A stretch of 64,000 nt of DNA from Robiginitomaculum sp. (GTDB lineage: Bacteria; Pseudomonadota; Alphaproteobacteria; Caulobacterales; Maricaulaceae), in NCBI GenBank assembly GCA_021776595.1, contig JAJFFP010000043.1, positions 1 through 64,000 of the forward strand, in the 5' to 3' direction. The notes under the pieces were generated by a model that saw nothing but the letters and a program-made list of their open reading frames with translations, was not told where the DNA came from and ran no database searches. Shown here piece by piece: positions 14,699 to 23,488 of the stretch; positions within the stretch are counted from its first letter, which is position 1, and the number at the start of each line of letters is the position of its first letter. The position numbers and the translations under genes were made by a program.

Positions 14699-15871
14699 AT
14701 GGGTAAGCGTATTTGTGTGTTGGGCGGGGATGGATTTTGTGGGTGGCCAACGGCGCTGCATTTATCAAAAATGGGGCATGACGTTGTCATCGTCGATAAT
14801 CTGTCCCGACGTAATATCGATAATGAGTTGGAGGTTGGCTCGTTAACACCTATTTCGCCCATGGGTGCCCGATTGACAGCATGGAAAGACATATCTGGCA
14901 AAGACATCACATATTATAATTTCAATATAGCCAAACATTATCATCGCTTATTGTCGTTGATCAGTGAATTCAAGCCGCACACCATTATTCATTTTGCCGA
15001 ACAGCGCGCCGCGCCGTATTCAATGAAATCGTCCTACCACAAACGCTATACGGTCGACAACAATTTGAATGCCACCAACAATGTGTTGGCGGCCATGGTT
15101 GAGGCCGGTGCGCAGGATACGCACATTATCCATCTTGGCACTATGGGGGTTTATGGTTACGGCACAGCGGGGATGAAAATCCCTGAAGGCTATTTACAGG
15201 TTAAGGTCGAAACCGATGAGGGAGAACAGGTTACGCAGGAGATTCTTTATCCAGCCAATCCTGGCAGTATCTATCATCTGACCAAAACCCAGGACCAGTT
15301 GCTGTTTGCCTATTATAATAAAAATGATGGCATCAAGGTTACTGATCTGCATCAGGGCATAGTCTGGGGCACCCAGACACAGGAGACCCGGCTGGATGAA
15401 CGACTGATCAACAGGTTTGATTATGATGGTGATTATGGAACCGTGCTAAACCGGTTTCTCATGCAGGCCGCCGTTGATTATCCTTTGACCGTGCATGGAA
15501 CGGGTGGACAGACGCGCGCGTTTATCAACATTCAGGATACGGTTAAGTGTATTCATCTGGCAGTGCAAAACCCGCCGCAATCAGGGGAGCGTGTGCAGAT
15601 CATGAACCAGATGACCGAGACGCACCGCGTGCGTGATCTGGCGCAGATGATCTCCGCCATGACCGGTGCAAAAATTGCTAATGTGGATAATCCACGAAAT
15701 GAAGCGGCAGAAAACGAGCTACACGTTAAAAACGACCGTTTGCTGGGACTTGGGCTTGACCCGGTAACATTACAGGACGGATTATTGCAAGAAATAACCG
15801 AAATTGCGCGTAAATACGCGGATCGCTGTGATCTGGAGAAAATCCCTTGTGTCTCATATTGGACGAAATAG
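14699..15871 (+). CDS. sqdB: UDP-sulfoquinovose synthase-like NAD-dependent epimerase (SqdB/Agl3 family)
   Basis: 390 aa. Extended short-chain dehydrogenase fold with the NAD loop GGDGFCGWPTALHLSKMGH, characteristic of SqdB/Agl3 proteins (GYCGW region), and a catalytic YHLTK (Tyr-x3-Lys). The family makes UDP-sulfoquinovose from UDP-glucose and sulfite. The product could feed sulfolipid or, as with Agl3, a sulfonated glycan; no SqdX-like transferase is in view, and polysaccharide genes lie next to it, which favours a glycan. ATG 14699 follows AAGGGGACC and begins exactly at the Rossmann strand. Tying it to sulfite from sHdr is inference. Confidence 0.82.
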   Translation: MGKRICVLGGDGFCGWPTALHLSKMGHDVVIVDNLSRRNIDNELEVGSLTPISPMGARLTAWKDISGKDITYYNFNIAKHYHRLLSLISEFKPHTIIHFAEQRAAPYSMKSSYHKRYTVDNNLNATNNVLAAMVEAGAQDTHIIHLGTMGVYGYGTAGMKIPEGYLQVKVETDEGEQVTQEILYPANPGSIYHLTKTQDQLLFAYYNKNDGIKVTDLHQGIVWGTQTQETRLDERLINRFDYDGDYGTVLNRFLMQAAVDYPLTVHGTGGQTRAFINIQDTVKCIHLAVQNPPQSGERVQIMNQMTETHRVRDLAQMISAMTGAKIANVDNPRNEAAENELHVKNDRLLGLGLDPVTLQDGLLQEITEIARKYADRCDLEKIPCVSYWTK

Positions 15872-15946
15872 GGATGGGTCCACACTATTCCAATTTGATT
15901 TTTTACAAATACCCGGAACATGATATTAGATGGTAATCACAACGTG

Positions 15947-18190
15947 CTATTCGTTATAATATTTATGATAGCTCTTGTAATAGCTTCCATAGCCATAACC
16001 GTAGGTGTGCATGGCGGCCAAGTCGACCTGGGTTAGCACAATACCAGCCAATGGGGCATTGACCCGCACCAATGAGTCAATTGCAGACTTTGCCACTTCC
16101 CGTGGTGTCTTGCGCCACCTAACTAACAATACAACAAAGTCAACAATGGTTGCCAGAACACGGGTTTCGGCAACAGGTAATGTCGGGGCGGTATCAATAA
16201 TTACAAACTCATAACTCTCCCGCAAGGCATCTAACAGTTTTCGCATGGCAGGACGGCCAAATATATCCAAAGTCAGATTATCGTTGCGCGGAGCGAGGGG
16301 TAATATATCAAGTCCCTTTTGCTTATCTGCCATTACTACATTGCTAAACGACTCTCTGCCTTCAATCAGGTCAACCAAACCAATTTTTGGATTAATATGA
16401 GTCGCTTCGGTTAGTGTTCTGCGCCGTATGTCAGCATCAATCACCAGTGTTTTTGCCCCCATCATGGCTGAAACGCGGGCAAGCGAAAGCGCCATTGAGG
16501 TTTTACCTTCACCTGGCAAGGCTGATGTGATTGCAATTATTTTAGAATTTCCGTCCCCATCACCTGCATATAATAAGGCGGCGCGCATGGTGCGCAGTGC
16601 TTCTGAAAAACTGGATAACGGTTTATCCATAACATAACTGGCAGGGTCAACAGCACCCTTATTACGCCGCACAATGGGTAAAGACGCCAGGCAAGGAACG
16701 CCAAGAATATATTCCACATCGCTCGAAGTATGAATCCCGCGATCAAGTGCCTCAGCAGCTAATACGGCCGCACCGCCGGACGCGGCTGCCAAGACCAAGC
16801 CCAATAAAAGCATTATGCGTTTATTGGGAAAACTGGGCACCATTGAGGGTGTGGCACGGGAGATAATACGGGCATCTGCTTCCAGTAGGGATTGCTGTTG
16901 ACTGGTTTGTTTGAACCGATCAAGGAATGACTCGTACAAGGTTCTGTTTGCTGAGGCATCGCGTTCCAGTTCACGAAGACGTACCATTGCCGTGTTATTT
17001 GAAGTGAGTCTTTTCGTCAGGTTGTCTTTGTCTCTTTCCAGAGATGATAATCTCTGCCTGGCTACCGAAACTTCGCCGCGTAAACTCGAAACAATGCGTT
17101 GAATTTGCTGATTAATTTGATTTTCAACATCAGCCAGTTCGTTTTTTACTTTTAATATTTCGGGATGCCGGGCCCCATATCGGCTTTGCAACTCGCCTTG
17201 GCGACGCGTGATATCAGCTTGTCTCGATCGCAAATCTTTAATAACCGTTGAATCGAGAACAGCGGCAACATCACCGCCACTGCCAGATTTTAATTGTTGA
17301 TCGACCGTATTTAAACGTGCCTGTTTTTCGGCAAGTTCGGCACGTAAAATAATGGCTGAACCTGTTAGTTCTGCGATTTGTTTTTCAGTTAAAGATGACC
17401 CTTCAGCATTTAACAAACCTTCCTGTGCCCGGTAGATTTCTACTGCGCGCTCGGAGGCTTGCACCTCTCTGCGAAGACTGGACAGGCGGTCTTCTAGCCA
17501 CTCATTGGCGCGCTTCGTAGCGTCAAACTTGGATTCAAGTTGATCAACCATGTATTTTTCTGCGATAGTATTGGCAATCAAAGCAGCATTATGAGCATTG
17601 GTACTTTCGAATTGCAACATGATTACATAGGTCAAGCCTGATCGCCGGACAGATAACTTATTTAATAAAATTGAAACAGCCACATCTTTTGCATTATGCA
17701 GCTCGCCCTCAAAACTAGTGGTTGGGCTTTGTTTAGGTTTAGGCAATATGGCCTTTAGTGTATTGCTCAAATAAGTGCTGGCATTATGCCTCCACAAACT
17801 AAACCCAGAATACACTACTAAATCAGGATTAAACTCTGGATTGTCGATAAGGTGCAGTGCATCCACCACTTTTCCTGCAAGAGACCGGGATTTGATTATC
17901 TGCACCTCACTCAATACAACGCTAGTGTTCGGGGTGAGACCTGAGAGCACTTGATTTTGATCAATCACTTGCTCCTGCCTTGGATCAATAATGAGCTCTG
18001 TGCTGGCTTTATATCGAGGTGTTAACTGAAAAGTAATTGTGATAACCAACGCGATAGCAATGATTGCGACAGCAAAAAAAAGTGCAATTCGCCGACGGAA
18101 AACTATCAATAAGTGACGTAAATCAACTACGCCACTATCACGAGATTCCATCTGTTCACCAGACGATTGATAAGTGTCAGGGGCATTCAT
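15947..18190 (-). CDS. wzc: Polysaccharide co-polymerase with BY-kinase domain (Wzc/ExoP type)
   Basis: 747 aa. Inner-membrane protein with a first transmembrane helix near residues 36-55, a Wzz domain, a long coiled-coil periplasmic region (about 200-430) and a second helix near 470. The cytoplasmic C-terminus has Walker A PGEGKTS, Walker A-prime VIDADIRRRT and Walker B FVIIDTAP, and ends in a tyrosine cluster (YGYGYGSYYKSYHKYYNE), the autophosphorylation tail of BY-kinases. Such proteins control chain length and export of exopolysaccharide with a Wza-type porin, encoded here at 22.3 kb. AGGTAACC precedes the start. Confidence 0.92.
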   Translation of the reverse strand: MNAPDTYQSSGEQMESRDSGVVDLRHLLIVFRRRIALFFAVAIIAIALVITITFQLTPRYKASTELIIDPRQEQVIDQNQVLSGLTPNTSVVLSEVQIIKSRSLAGKVVDALHLIDNPEFNPDLVVYSGFSLWRHNASTYLSNTLKAILPKPKQSPTTSFEGELHNAKDVAVSILLNKLSVRRSGLTYVIMLQFESTNAHNAALIANTIAEKYMVDQLESKFDATKRANEWLEDRLSSLRREVQASERAVEIYRAQEGLLNAEGSSLTEKQIAELTGSAIILRAELAEKQARLNTVDQQLKSGSGGDVAAVLDSTVIKDLRSRQADITRRQGELQSRYGARHPEILKVKNELADVENQINQQIQRIVSSLRGEVSVARQRLSSLERDKDNLTKRLTSNNTAMVRLRELERDASANRTLYESFLDRFKQTSQQQSLLEADARIISRATPSMVPSFPNKRIMLLLGLVLAAASGGAAVLAAEALDRGIHTSSDVEYILGVPCLASLPIVRRNKGAVDPASYVMDKPLSSFSEALRTMRAALLYAGDGDGNSKIIAITSALPGEGKTSMALSLARVSAMMGAKTLVIDADIRRRTLTEATHINPKIGLVDLIEGRESFSNVVMADKQKGLDILPLAPRNDNLTLDIFGRPAMRKLLDALRESYEFVIIDTAPTLPVAETRVLATIVDFVVLLVRWRKTPREVAKSAIDSLVRVNAPLAGIVLTQVDLAAMHTYGYGYGSYYKSYHKYYNE

Positions 18191-18318
18191 AACTAGGTTA
18201 CCTGGACATAATTATTTGCATTACAGAATCAATGGAGCCTAGCTTGTGCCACAAAGAGTAGGTAATCCAAATCAGACATACCCAAGCAGCAAAGTTGCAA
18301 GTGAATTATTGGCCTTGA

Positions 18319-19584
18319 TTAGCGTTGAAACTTGATACTAACACCAACTCGATTATCCACATAGTCAGATCCGGAAGCGGTGCCTCTGGAATTCTGGTCA
18401 GCATGCAGAAAATATGCGGTAAGCCCAATACCGCGACGCAATAAAACGGTGCCGCTTAACGTGCCACCAAAGCGTTCATCATTCCGGTTAATGCCTTTAT
18501 ATTTGTCATATCCATAAGTGCCTTCGGCACTGACAATAAAGTTACGCAAAAGCTCATGATCAATTTTTACATACGCTTTGCTGGAGAGAAAACCTGAGGC
18601 ACCTTGTAGTCCGGAATCATCAACGGAGCGTGATATTCCGAAACTAACCGTGGTCAGTTGTGTGGGGAACCACTCAACATTACTGCGTACTGCAAAGCCA
18701 TTAATATTAGGCAGGAACGGGCTTTGGAAACTCTGATGGAGATAACCGAAAGAAACTTCACCGCGTATCAGATTGGTCAAATCAAAGTTCGTGCCGACCA
18801 GGAATTGATAACCATCAGAATCGCGATCCAATGCCACAACAGGTGGCTGCAAATCATAGGAACGGTCATTATAACTGGCTTCTAAAAATACTGAAGTGTC
18901 GGGGCTAACAGCATATTCACCGCGCGTATTGAAATCCCACACCTGTCGGTCTCGGTCATCCTGTTCAGAAATGCCGCCGCCAATAATTTGACCATCTTTA
19001 TAGTTGTAATCGCGTAATCCTGCGGATGCCTTGAGGCGAATTCTGTTTACTTCATGAGTGACATTACCGTAAAACGTGGCCAATTCATACTCAATCGGTT
19101 TGATGGTATTGATCGGCGAACTGGAACTTGACCTTGGTTCATTCAACCCTTGAAATTCACCACCAAAGCCAAACCCCATGCCGCGACCGGCATCTATAGT
19201 GGCATCAGCACCAAAACCATAATTAGTATAGCTTTCTGAACCGAGATCCAAATATTCGTTATGATCAACGTTGGCATTGAAACTAAGAGAATGTCTAGAC
19301 CATTTTGATTGAATGATTGCTGAGGGGTTGGCCCTAAGAATAAAATCATCTTGCTGGTTGGTGCGTAAAGCAAAAATGTTGTCGTCATAGCGTAAGGCTG
19401 TAACCAGTTGCGGGCTAAGAATAAATCCACCCAGATCAATACCTGAAGTTTGATATTCCGGCTTTGGACGTTCCGTTACAGATACATTTCGGCTTCTGTC
19501 AAAAGCGCCGCCGGACTGTGCGATTGCACTGCCCGCAGCCATGCTGACCAACAATGTTGAACTCAGTAAATGCGAAAACCGCAT
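18319..19584 (-). CDS. Outer-membrane beta-barrel protein of exopolysaccharide cluster
   Basis: 421 aa with a clear signal peptide ending near SAIAQS. The mature part is rich in alternating aromatic and polar segments and ends in VGVSIKFQR, a C-terminal strand as in outer-membrane barrels. It resembles the BBP2-type barrels (PF10082) found in alphaproteobacterial and exosortase-linked exopolysaccharide loci. Probable role is secretion or anchoring of the polymer; substrate is unknown. A GGAGGGG ribosome site precedes the ATG. It lies between a secreted small protein gene and wzc, all on the minus strand. Confidence 0.75.
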   Translation of the reverse strand: MRFSHLLSSTLLVSMAAGSAIAQSGGAFDRSRNVSVTERPKPEYQTSGIDLGGFILSPQLVTALRYDDNIFALRTNQQDDFILRANPSAIIQSKWSRHSLSFNANVDHNEYLDLGSESYTNYGFGADATIDAGRGMGFGFGGEFQGLNEPRSSSSSPINTIKPIEYELATFYGNVTHEVNRIRLKASAGLRDYNYKDGQIIGGGISEQDDRDRQVWDFNTRGEYAVSPDTSVFLEASYNDRSYDLQPPVVALDRDSDGYQFLVGTNFDLTNLIRGEVSFGYLHQSFQSPFLPNINGFAVRSNVEWFPTQLTTVSFGISRSVDDSGLQGASGFLSSKAYVKIDHELLRNFIVSAEGTYGYDKYKGINRNDERFGGTLSGTVLLRRGIGLTAYFLHADQNSRGTASGSDYVDNRVGVSIKFQR

Positions 19585-19635
19585 AAGTCCCCTCCAATTG
19601 GAATGCTACTGCATACCACTAAAAACTAAACAGTG

Positions 19636-19664
19636 CCTGGTCGGCAAAAGTAAAATCGACCAGG
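19636..19664 (-). terminator. Hairpin between small secreted protein gene and barrel gene
   Basis: CCTGGTCG (19636-19643) pairs with CGACCAGG (19657-19664), an 8-bp stem with a 13-base loop. On the minus strand it lies just after the stop at 19681 and is followed by a modest T-rich tract, so it may partly terminate or attenuate, giving more of the upstream small-protein mRNA than of the barrel gene. Confidence 0.5.
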
Positions 19665-19680
19665 ATTGAGGCCGTTCGGA

Positions 19681-20112
19681 TCAATTGCCGTAGTCGGAAC
19701 CGCCGCCGCCGCCGCCTGATGATGGCGGCGCACCGCCGGTGGTTGTCCCAGTAGAGCCGCCGCTAGGCGCACCGCCGGTGGTTGTCCCGGTATTGTTAAC
19801 CTGGGTTTGCACCGCCGTTGCCGCCGCCGCCACCGCAGGAGGAACGGTTGGCGAAGCCGCCACGATACCTAACGCAGCCGATGCCAAAGCGGGTGTGGCA
19901 CCAGAGCTCTGTATAACAGCATTGATTACAGCCTGGATTTCTGCGGCCGTTGCATCCGCCGGAAGCGCCGCTACAGCCGCTTCAATCTGAGCCGCCAGTT
20001 GTTCGGCAGTCATTTCTTGCGCCATAACCGGTGTTGCCAGTGAAATCACGGCCCCAGCCGAAGCAAAGCCTGCAACGCTGGCTACAAGCGCAGTCCTCAT
20101 CAGTTTTTTCAT
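19681..20112 (-). CDS. Small secreted Ala/Gly-rich protein
   Basis: 143 aa. Signal peptide with cleavage expected after VMAQ; the mature part is a helical Ala-rich segment (EQLAAQIEAAVAALPADATA) followed by a Gly/Thr-rich tail with a repeated TGTTTGGAP and a run of six Gly before SDYGN. No family is recognised. The low-complexity tail suggests an extracellular, possibly matrix-associated role with the surrounding export genes. It has its own promoter-like element and leads the minus-strand unit. Confidence 0.65.
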   Translation of the reverse strand: MKKLMRTALVASVAGFASAGAVISLATPVMAQEMTAEQLAAQIEAAVAALPADATAAEIQAVINAVIQSSGATPALASAALGIVAASPTVPPAVAAAATAVQTQVNNTGTTTGGAPSGGSTGTTTGGAPPSSGGGGGGSDYGN

Positions 20113-20155
20113 AAGCCCTTCTCCAAAGCCACAATTCTAAAACAAACCTGAAACT

Positions 20156-20184
20156 ATCATAAAAAAAAAGAATGACAAGAGCAA
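20156..20184 (-). promoter_or_regulatory. Sigma-70-like promoter for the small secreted protein gene
   Basis: On the minus strand TTGCTC (20184-20179) and TATGAT (20161-20156) are 17 bases apart. The spacer is T-rich. Transcription would start about 37 bases before the ATG at 20112. This is the cleanest promoter-like pair in this divergent region. Confidence 0.55.
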
Positions 20185-20298
20185 TATATACTTTATATTC
20201 TGTAGTAGAGCGGTATTCAATGTATTGTATGTGATTGTTTTGAAGGCCATTGGTGACAAACGCTTGTTCTGCATTGGTTTTGTGTCTCTTGGGGGTGG

Positions 20299-21662
20299 GT
20301 GGAAGTGTTCGGGAATGAGAAGTTCAAGAATGTGGCTCCAGATTTGACTGTAACACGTGTTCCTGTAAGCAACTTCTTGTTTCGCCTGAGGTATCAATTG
20401 CTTGGCGGTATATTTTTTGTTGTCATAACGCCTTTGTTGTTTCAGTTTTTATTGCAGGGTGAATTGTCCATAGATGCTGCCTTTTCTCTGCTTGGCATGA
20501 GAATCAATGTTTCCATCGCGGCGCTTGTCATATTACTGGCTGAGCTATTTGTGTTTAGGAAATTGACAATATATTCCAGCGTGCTGGGTAGTGCGTATAT
20601 TATACCGGTTTTCCTTGCTATATATGCTTTAACGCTATTTTCGTTCATTTTATTGAGACTGGATTACGGTCGATTTGTTTTGGGTATGAGCTTTGTTGCA
20701 AGCATATTTTGGTTTTATATTCTTTATTATTTTACCGTGAAACAACGCCGCAATCATTTTTCACTTGTTCCGGTTGGGCGGGCACGCACATTGCTCTCTA
20801 ATCCAGATGCCGACTGGGTGTTGCTTTGTGAACCTGTGACCAGGACAAAAGATTTTACATTAGGCTGTGATGCCGTCGTTGCAGACTTTAATGGGAAAAT
20901 GGACAAAAAATGGCAAAGGTTCTTGGCGCAGTGTGCGCTAGAAGGTATGCCTGTCTTTGATTTTGGGCAGGTTCGTGAAGCGCTTACCGGAAAAGTTCGT
21001 ATAGATCATATATCAGAAAACACACTGGGAACCCTGGTGCCGAATATATTTTATATGAAGCTGAAGGTGCTTGCCGACAGTTTAATGGCCTTAACGACCT
21101 TGTTTATTTTGGCACCGGTTTTGCTGATATGTGCGTTGCTTATTAAACTGGACAGCCCAGGCCCAGTCCTGTTCAGGCAAAAACGCATTGGATATCGGGG
21201 CAAACCGTTTGTTTGTTACAAATTCAGAACCATGGCGTCAGCCCCTGTACTGTAGAGAGTCTGAGTTCATCTCAAAGCCAGTTAGAAGCGGCAAAAACGA
21301 AAATGAATGATGAACGTATTACCAGGCTGGGGCGCCTTTTACGCCATTCCCGCATTGATGAACTGCCACAAATCATCAATATTCTTAAAGGCGAAATGAG
21401 CTGGATAGGCCCGCGCCCGGAAGCCAGTATATTGGCAGAATGGTATGAAGGCGAGCTGCCATTCTATAGCTATCGCCATGTGGTGCGGCCGGGCATTACC
21501 GGCTGGGCGCAGGTAAATCAGGGCCATGTTGTTGAAGTCGGTGATGTACACGAAAAACTTCAATACGACTTTTATTATATCAAAAATTTCTCACTTTGGT
21601 TTGATGTCAGCATTGTCTTGCTTACAGTTAAAACTATCCTGACGGGTTCCGGCGCAAAATAA
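20299..21662 (+). pseudogene. Polyprenyl-phosphate sugar phosphotransferase (WcaJ/WbaP type), frameshifted
   Basis: The gene starts at GTG 20299 after GGGGGTGG and encodes an N-terminal membrane region of several helices, a Rossmann-like mid domain and the start of the catalytic domain up to KFRTM, then stops at 21255. The rest (from about 21225, including RITRLGR, RIDELPQ with the catalytic Asp-Glu, and GPRPEAS, ending at 21662) continues in the -1 frame. A one-base deletion between 21225 and 21255 explains it, because the joined product would be a full-length initiating phosphoglycosyl transferase. There is no obvious slippery heptamer. It would load the first sugar on undecaprenyl phosphate for this cluster. 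A sequencing error is possible. Confidence 0.8.
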
Positions 21663-21692
21663 CAAAGGGGTTTTATATAAAACCCCTTTGTT
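21661..21692. terminator. Strong bidirectional terminator between glycosyltransferase and wza
   Basis: A perfect 14-bp stem (21661-21674 with 21679-21692) around the four-base loop ATAT is flanked by a T-rich run on the plus side. The A/T-rich outer part makes it work in both directions. It sits between the convergent phosphoglycosyl transferase (plus) and Wza-like (minus) genes. Confidence 0.9.
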
Positions 21693-21730
21693 TTCGTTAT
21701 AGATAAAACACCTAAGTGGTAGTGCTCTTG

Positions 21731-22312
21731 CTAAAAGAAGCGTTCACCAATGCGAATGGTATCTCCTGGCCGCACTGGCGTTTCAGTGGTCAAGGTATAA
21801 GCTCTTTCTCCCACCTCACCGGCGCGCTTGATATAGACCTTTCGGGTATCTGCGCGATAGGTGAAACCCTCGGCTGTGGCCACGGCATTCATAACGGTAA
21901 GGCCATTAAGAAAGGGGTATTCACCAGGGGCCTTGACTTCGCCCAAAATATAAAACGGGCGAAAGTTCAGCACTTCGGCGCTCACACGTGGGTCGGTAAG
22001 GTAACCTTCTTTAAGTTTTTCAGCCAAGGCGCGTTGAAATTCACGAACTGTCTTACCCTGGGCGCTGACTTCGCCTACCAGAGGCAGGGAGACTTGACCG
22101 CTGCCGTCCACGACGAACTCGCCAGAAAGGTCTTCTTCCCCAAAAACAATAACGCGCAACTGGTCACCAGAACCCAATCTGTATTCTGCACCGGTGCGTA
22201 ATTCACCAACGGAAGAGGCGGTATGGTTTGCCGCGCTTGGCGCGGGCCCTGTTGCACAGGATGCAAGCCCAATGGCGCAAATTATACCTGTTAAATAAGC
22301 TATGATCCGCAT
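21731..22312 (-). CDS. Polysaccharide export outer-membrane lipoprotein (Wza/GumB type)
   Basis: 193 aa. Lipoprotein signal (IGLASC lipobox) followed by the polysaccharide-export domain (YRLGSGDQLRVIVFGEEDLS, VDGSGQVSLPLVG) and an SLBB-like region (FYILGEVKAPGEYP). Forms the periplasmic and outer-membrane channel for exopolysaccharide with the Wzc protein encoded at 15.9-18.2 kb. The ATG at 22312 is chosen because the signal peptide starts there with GAGAAG upstream; a longer frame to 22387 adds only charged residues. The protein is short for Wza and lacks the C-terminal helix, as in many alphaproteobacterial versions. Confidence 0.88.
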   Translation of the reverse strand: MRIIAYLTGIICAIGLASCATGPAPSAANHTASSVGELRTGAEYRLGSGDQLRVIVFGEEDLSGEFVVDGSGQVSLPLVGEVSAQGKTVREFQRALAEKLKEGYLTDPRVSAEVLNFRPFYILGEVKAPGEYPFLNGLTVMNAVATAEGFTYRADTRKVYIKRAGEVGERAYTLTTETPVRPGDTIRIGERFF

Positions 22313-22413
22313 GTTTATGGCTTCTCTTCTGTTGAGGTGATTGCGAATTCGTATCAATGCCACGAGATGCCTTTTGGCGCAACCCACCCATATGGTTCAA
22401 TAGGGCATGTTTT

Positions 22414-23202
22414 TCAGCTTGTTTTGGAGCCGGTTTGTAAAAAGAAGACCTGGTTTTCTTCCAGACGAACGGCGGTCAAAACACCGGTGATATAAGCCCC
22501 GGTATCCACACCGATTCTGCGATGATCCAGGTAAGGTTTTGGTTTTGGCGTATGCCCGTGCACTATTTTTTTTTCAAATCTGGAGTTATCTTCCATAAAG
22601 TCGGTGCGAATCCAGAGCAAATCATGTTCGTCCTGGGCTTCAATGGATTTACCGGGACGTAAACCCGCATGAACAAAGATATAATCTCCAATCGTCGCAG
22701 ATAATTTTAATGTATTGAGAAAAGACAGATGCTTTTCGCCAAGTGCAGCACGAAAATCATCAGACACTTTTTGCCAAATATGATGGTCCTTGCGCGCTCT
22801 TGGTAAAAACACACCATATGAGGCCAGGGTCTCCGTGCCGCCATGGATCAGCCATTGCTCACCAAACTCCGGTTCATCCAAAAAATGCAACAGGGCTTCT
22901 TCATGATTGCCTTTGAGAAATATTACCTCAACCTTTACTCCATCCTCAGCCACGGATTGGGCCAGTAAAATCAGTGTGTCCAGAACCGATTTTGAGCCAA
23001 TGCCGCGATCAACATAGTCGCCCAGAAAAATAATGCTGACGGTTTTCCCAGCACCGGTCTTTTCCAGATCTGCTTCAATCACCTCTAGCAGTTCGGTGAG
23101 CAGGTCATCGCGTCCATGCACATCACCAATGGCATAGACAATCTGCCCGCCCGGCACCGAAATTTCACGCTTTTCACGTTTAAACCATGAAAGAATCATC
23201 AA
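22414..23202 (-). CDS. PPP-family serine/threonine (metallo)phosphatase
   Basis: 262 aa with all PPP metal-binding motifs in order: GDVHGR near residue 27, GDYVDRG near 64, GNHE near 98, and a late HGHTPK. These bind two metal ions for phosphoester hydrolysis. Bacterial members include protein phosphatases (PrpA/B) and diadenosine-tetraphosphatases; the short length fits PrpA-like. Target is unknown. The gene is separated by about 100 bases from the Wza-like gene on the same strand, so it may modulate the tyrosine-kinase-controlled export, but this is speculative. Confidence 0.85.
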   Translation of the reverse strand: MMILSWFKREKREISVPGGQIVYAIGDVHGRDDLLTELLEVIEADLEKTGAGKTVSIIFLGDYVDRGIGSKSVLDTLILLAQSVAEDGVKVEVIFLKGNHEEALLHFLDEPEFGEQWLIHGGTETLASYGVFLPRARKDHHIWQKVSDDFRAALGEKHLSFLNTLKLSATIGDYIFVHAGLRPGKSIEAQDEHDLLWIRTDFMEDNSRFEKKIVHGHTPKPKPYLDHRRIGVDTGAYITGVLTAVRLEENQVFFLQTGSKTS

Positions 23203-23488
23203 GGCACAACCTTCCTGGGGGGAATCCGGTTTCTGGTAAACTGGGCTATCAGCCCAGGAACAGCTTTACAGTCATGATCCAGCAAGGGCAATGAGCTTGG
23301 CAAGAATGCTAAACAATTAAGCCGCTTTTCTCGCCCGGCTGGTACGCAAAGTGAAAAATTATAAAGGATTGATGCAATGCCTTACAGGATAAGGTGGGGA
23401 ATAAACATCTAAATCTTTAGATTGTTCAGTGAAAGGTCCGGGCCGCCACTGCACTGATGGCTTTGTTATTTGAACGTGGGTTATACAT
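23203..23488. other. Gap with a hairpin downstream of glpV
   Basis: No gene is seen. CTGGGCT (23241-23247) pairs with AGCCCAG (23251-23257) around a three-base loop, and AATCTTTAGATT at 23412-23423 is a 12-base palindrome. Either may end glpV transcription on the minus strand, although no long T tract follows. The phosphatase promoter should also lie here. Confidence 0.4.

Noticed and set aside
21213-21255. Programmed -1 frameshift in the phosphoglycosyl transferase
   Set aside because: No X-XXY-YYZ slippery heptamer or following pseudoknot was found in the overlap; a mutation or sequencing error is simpler.
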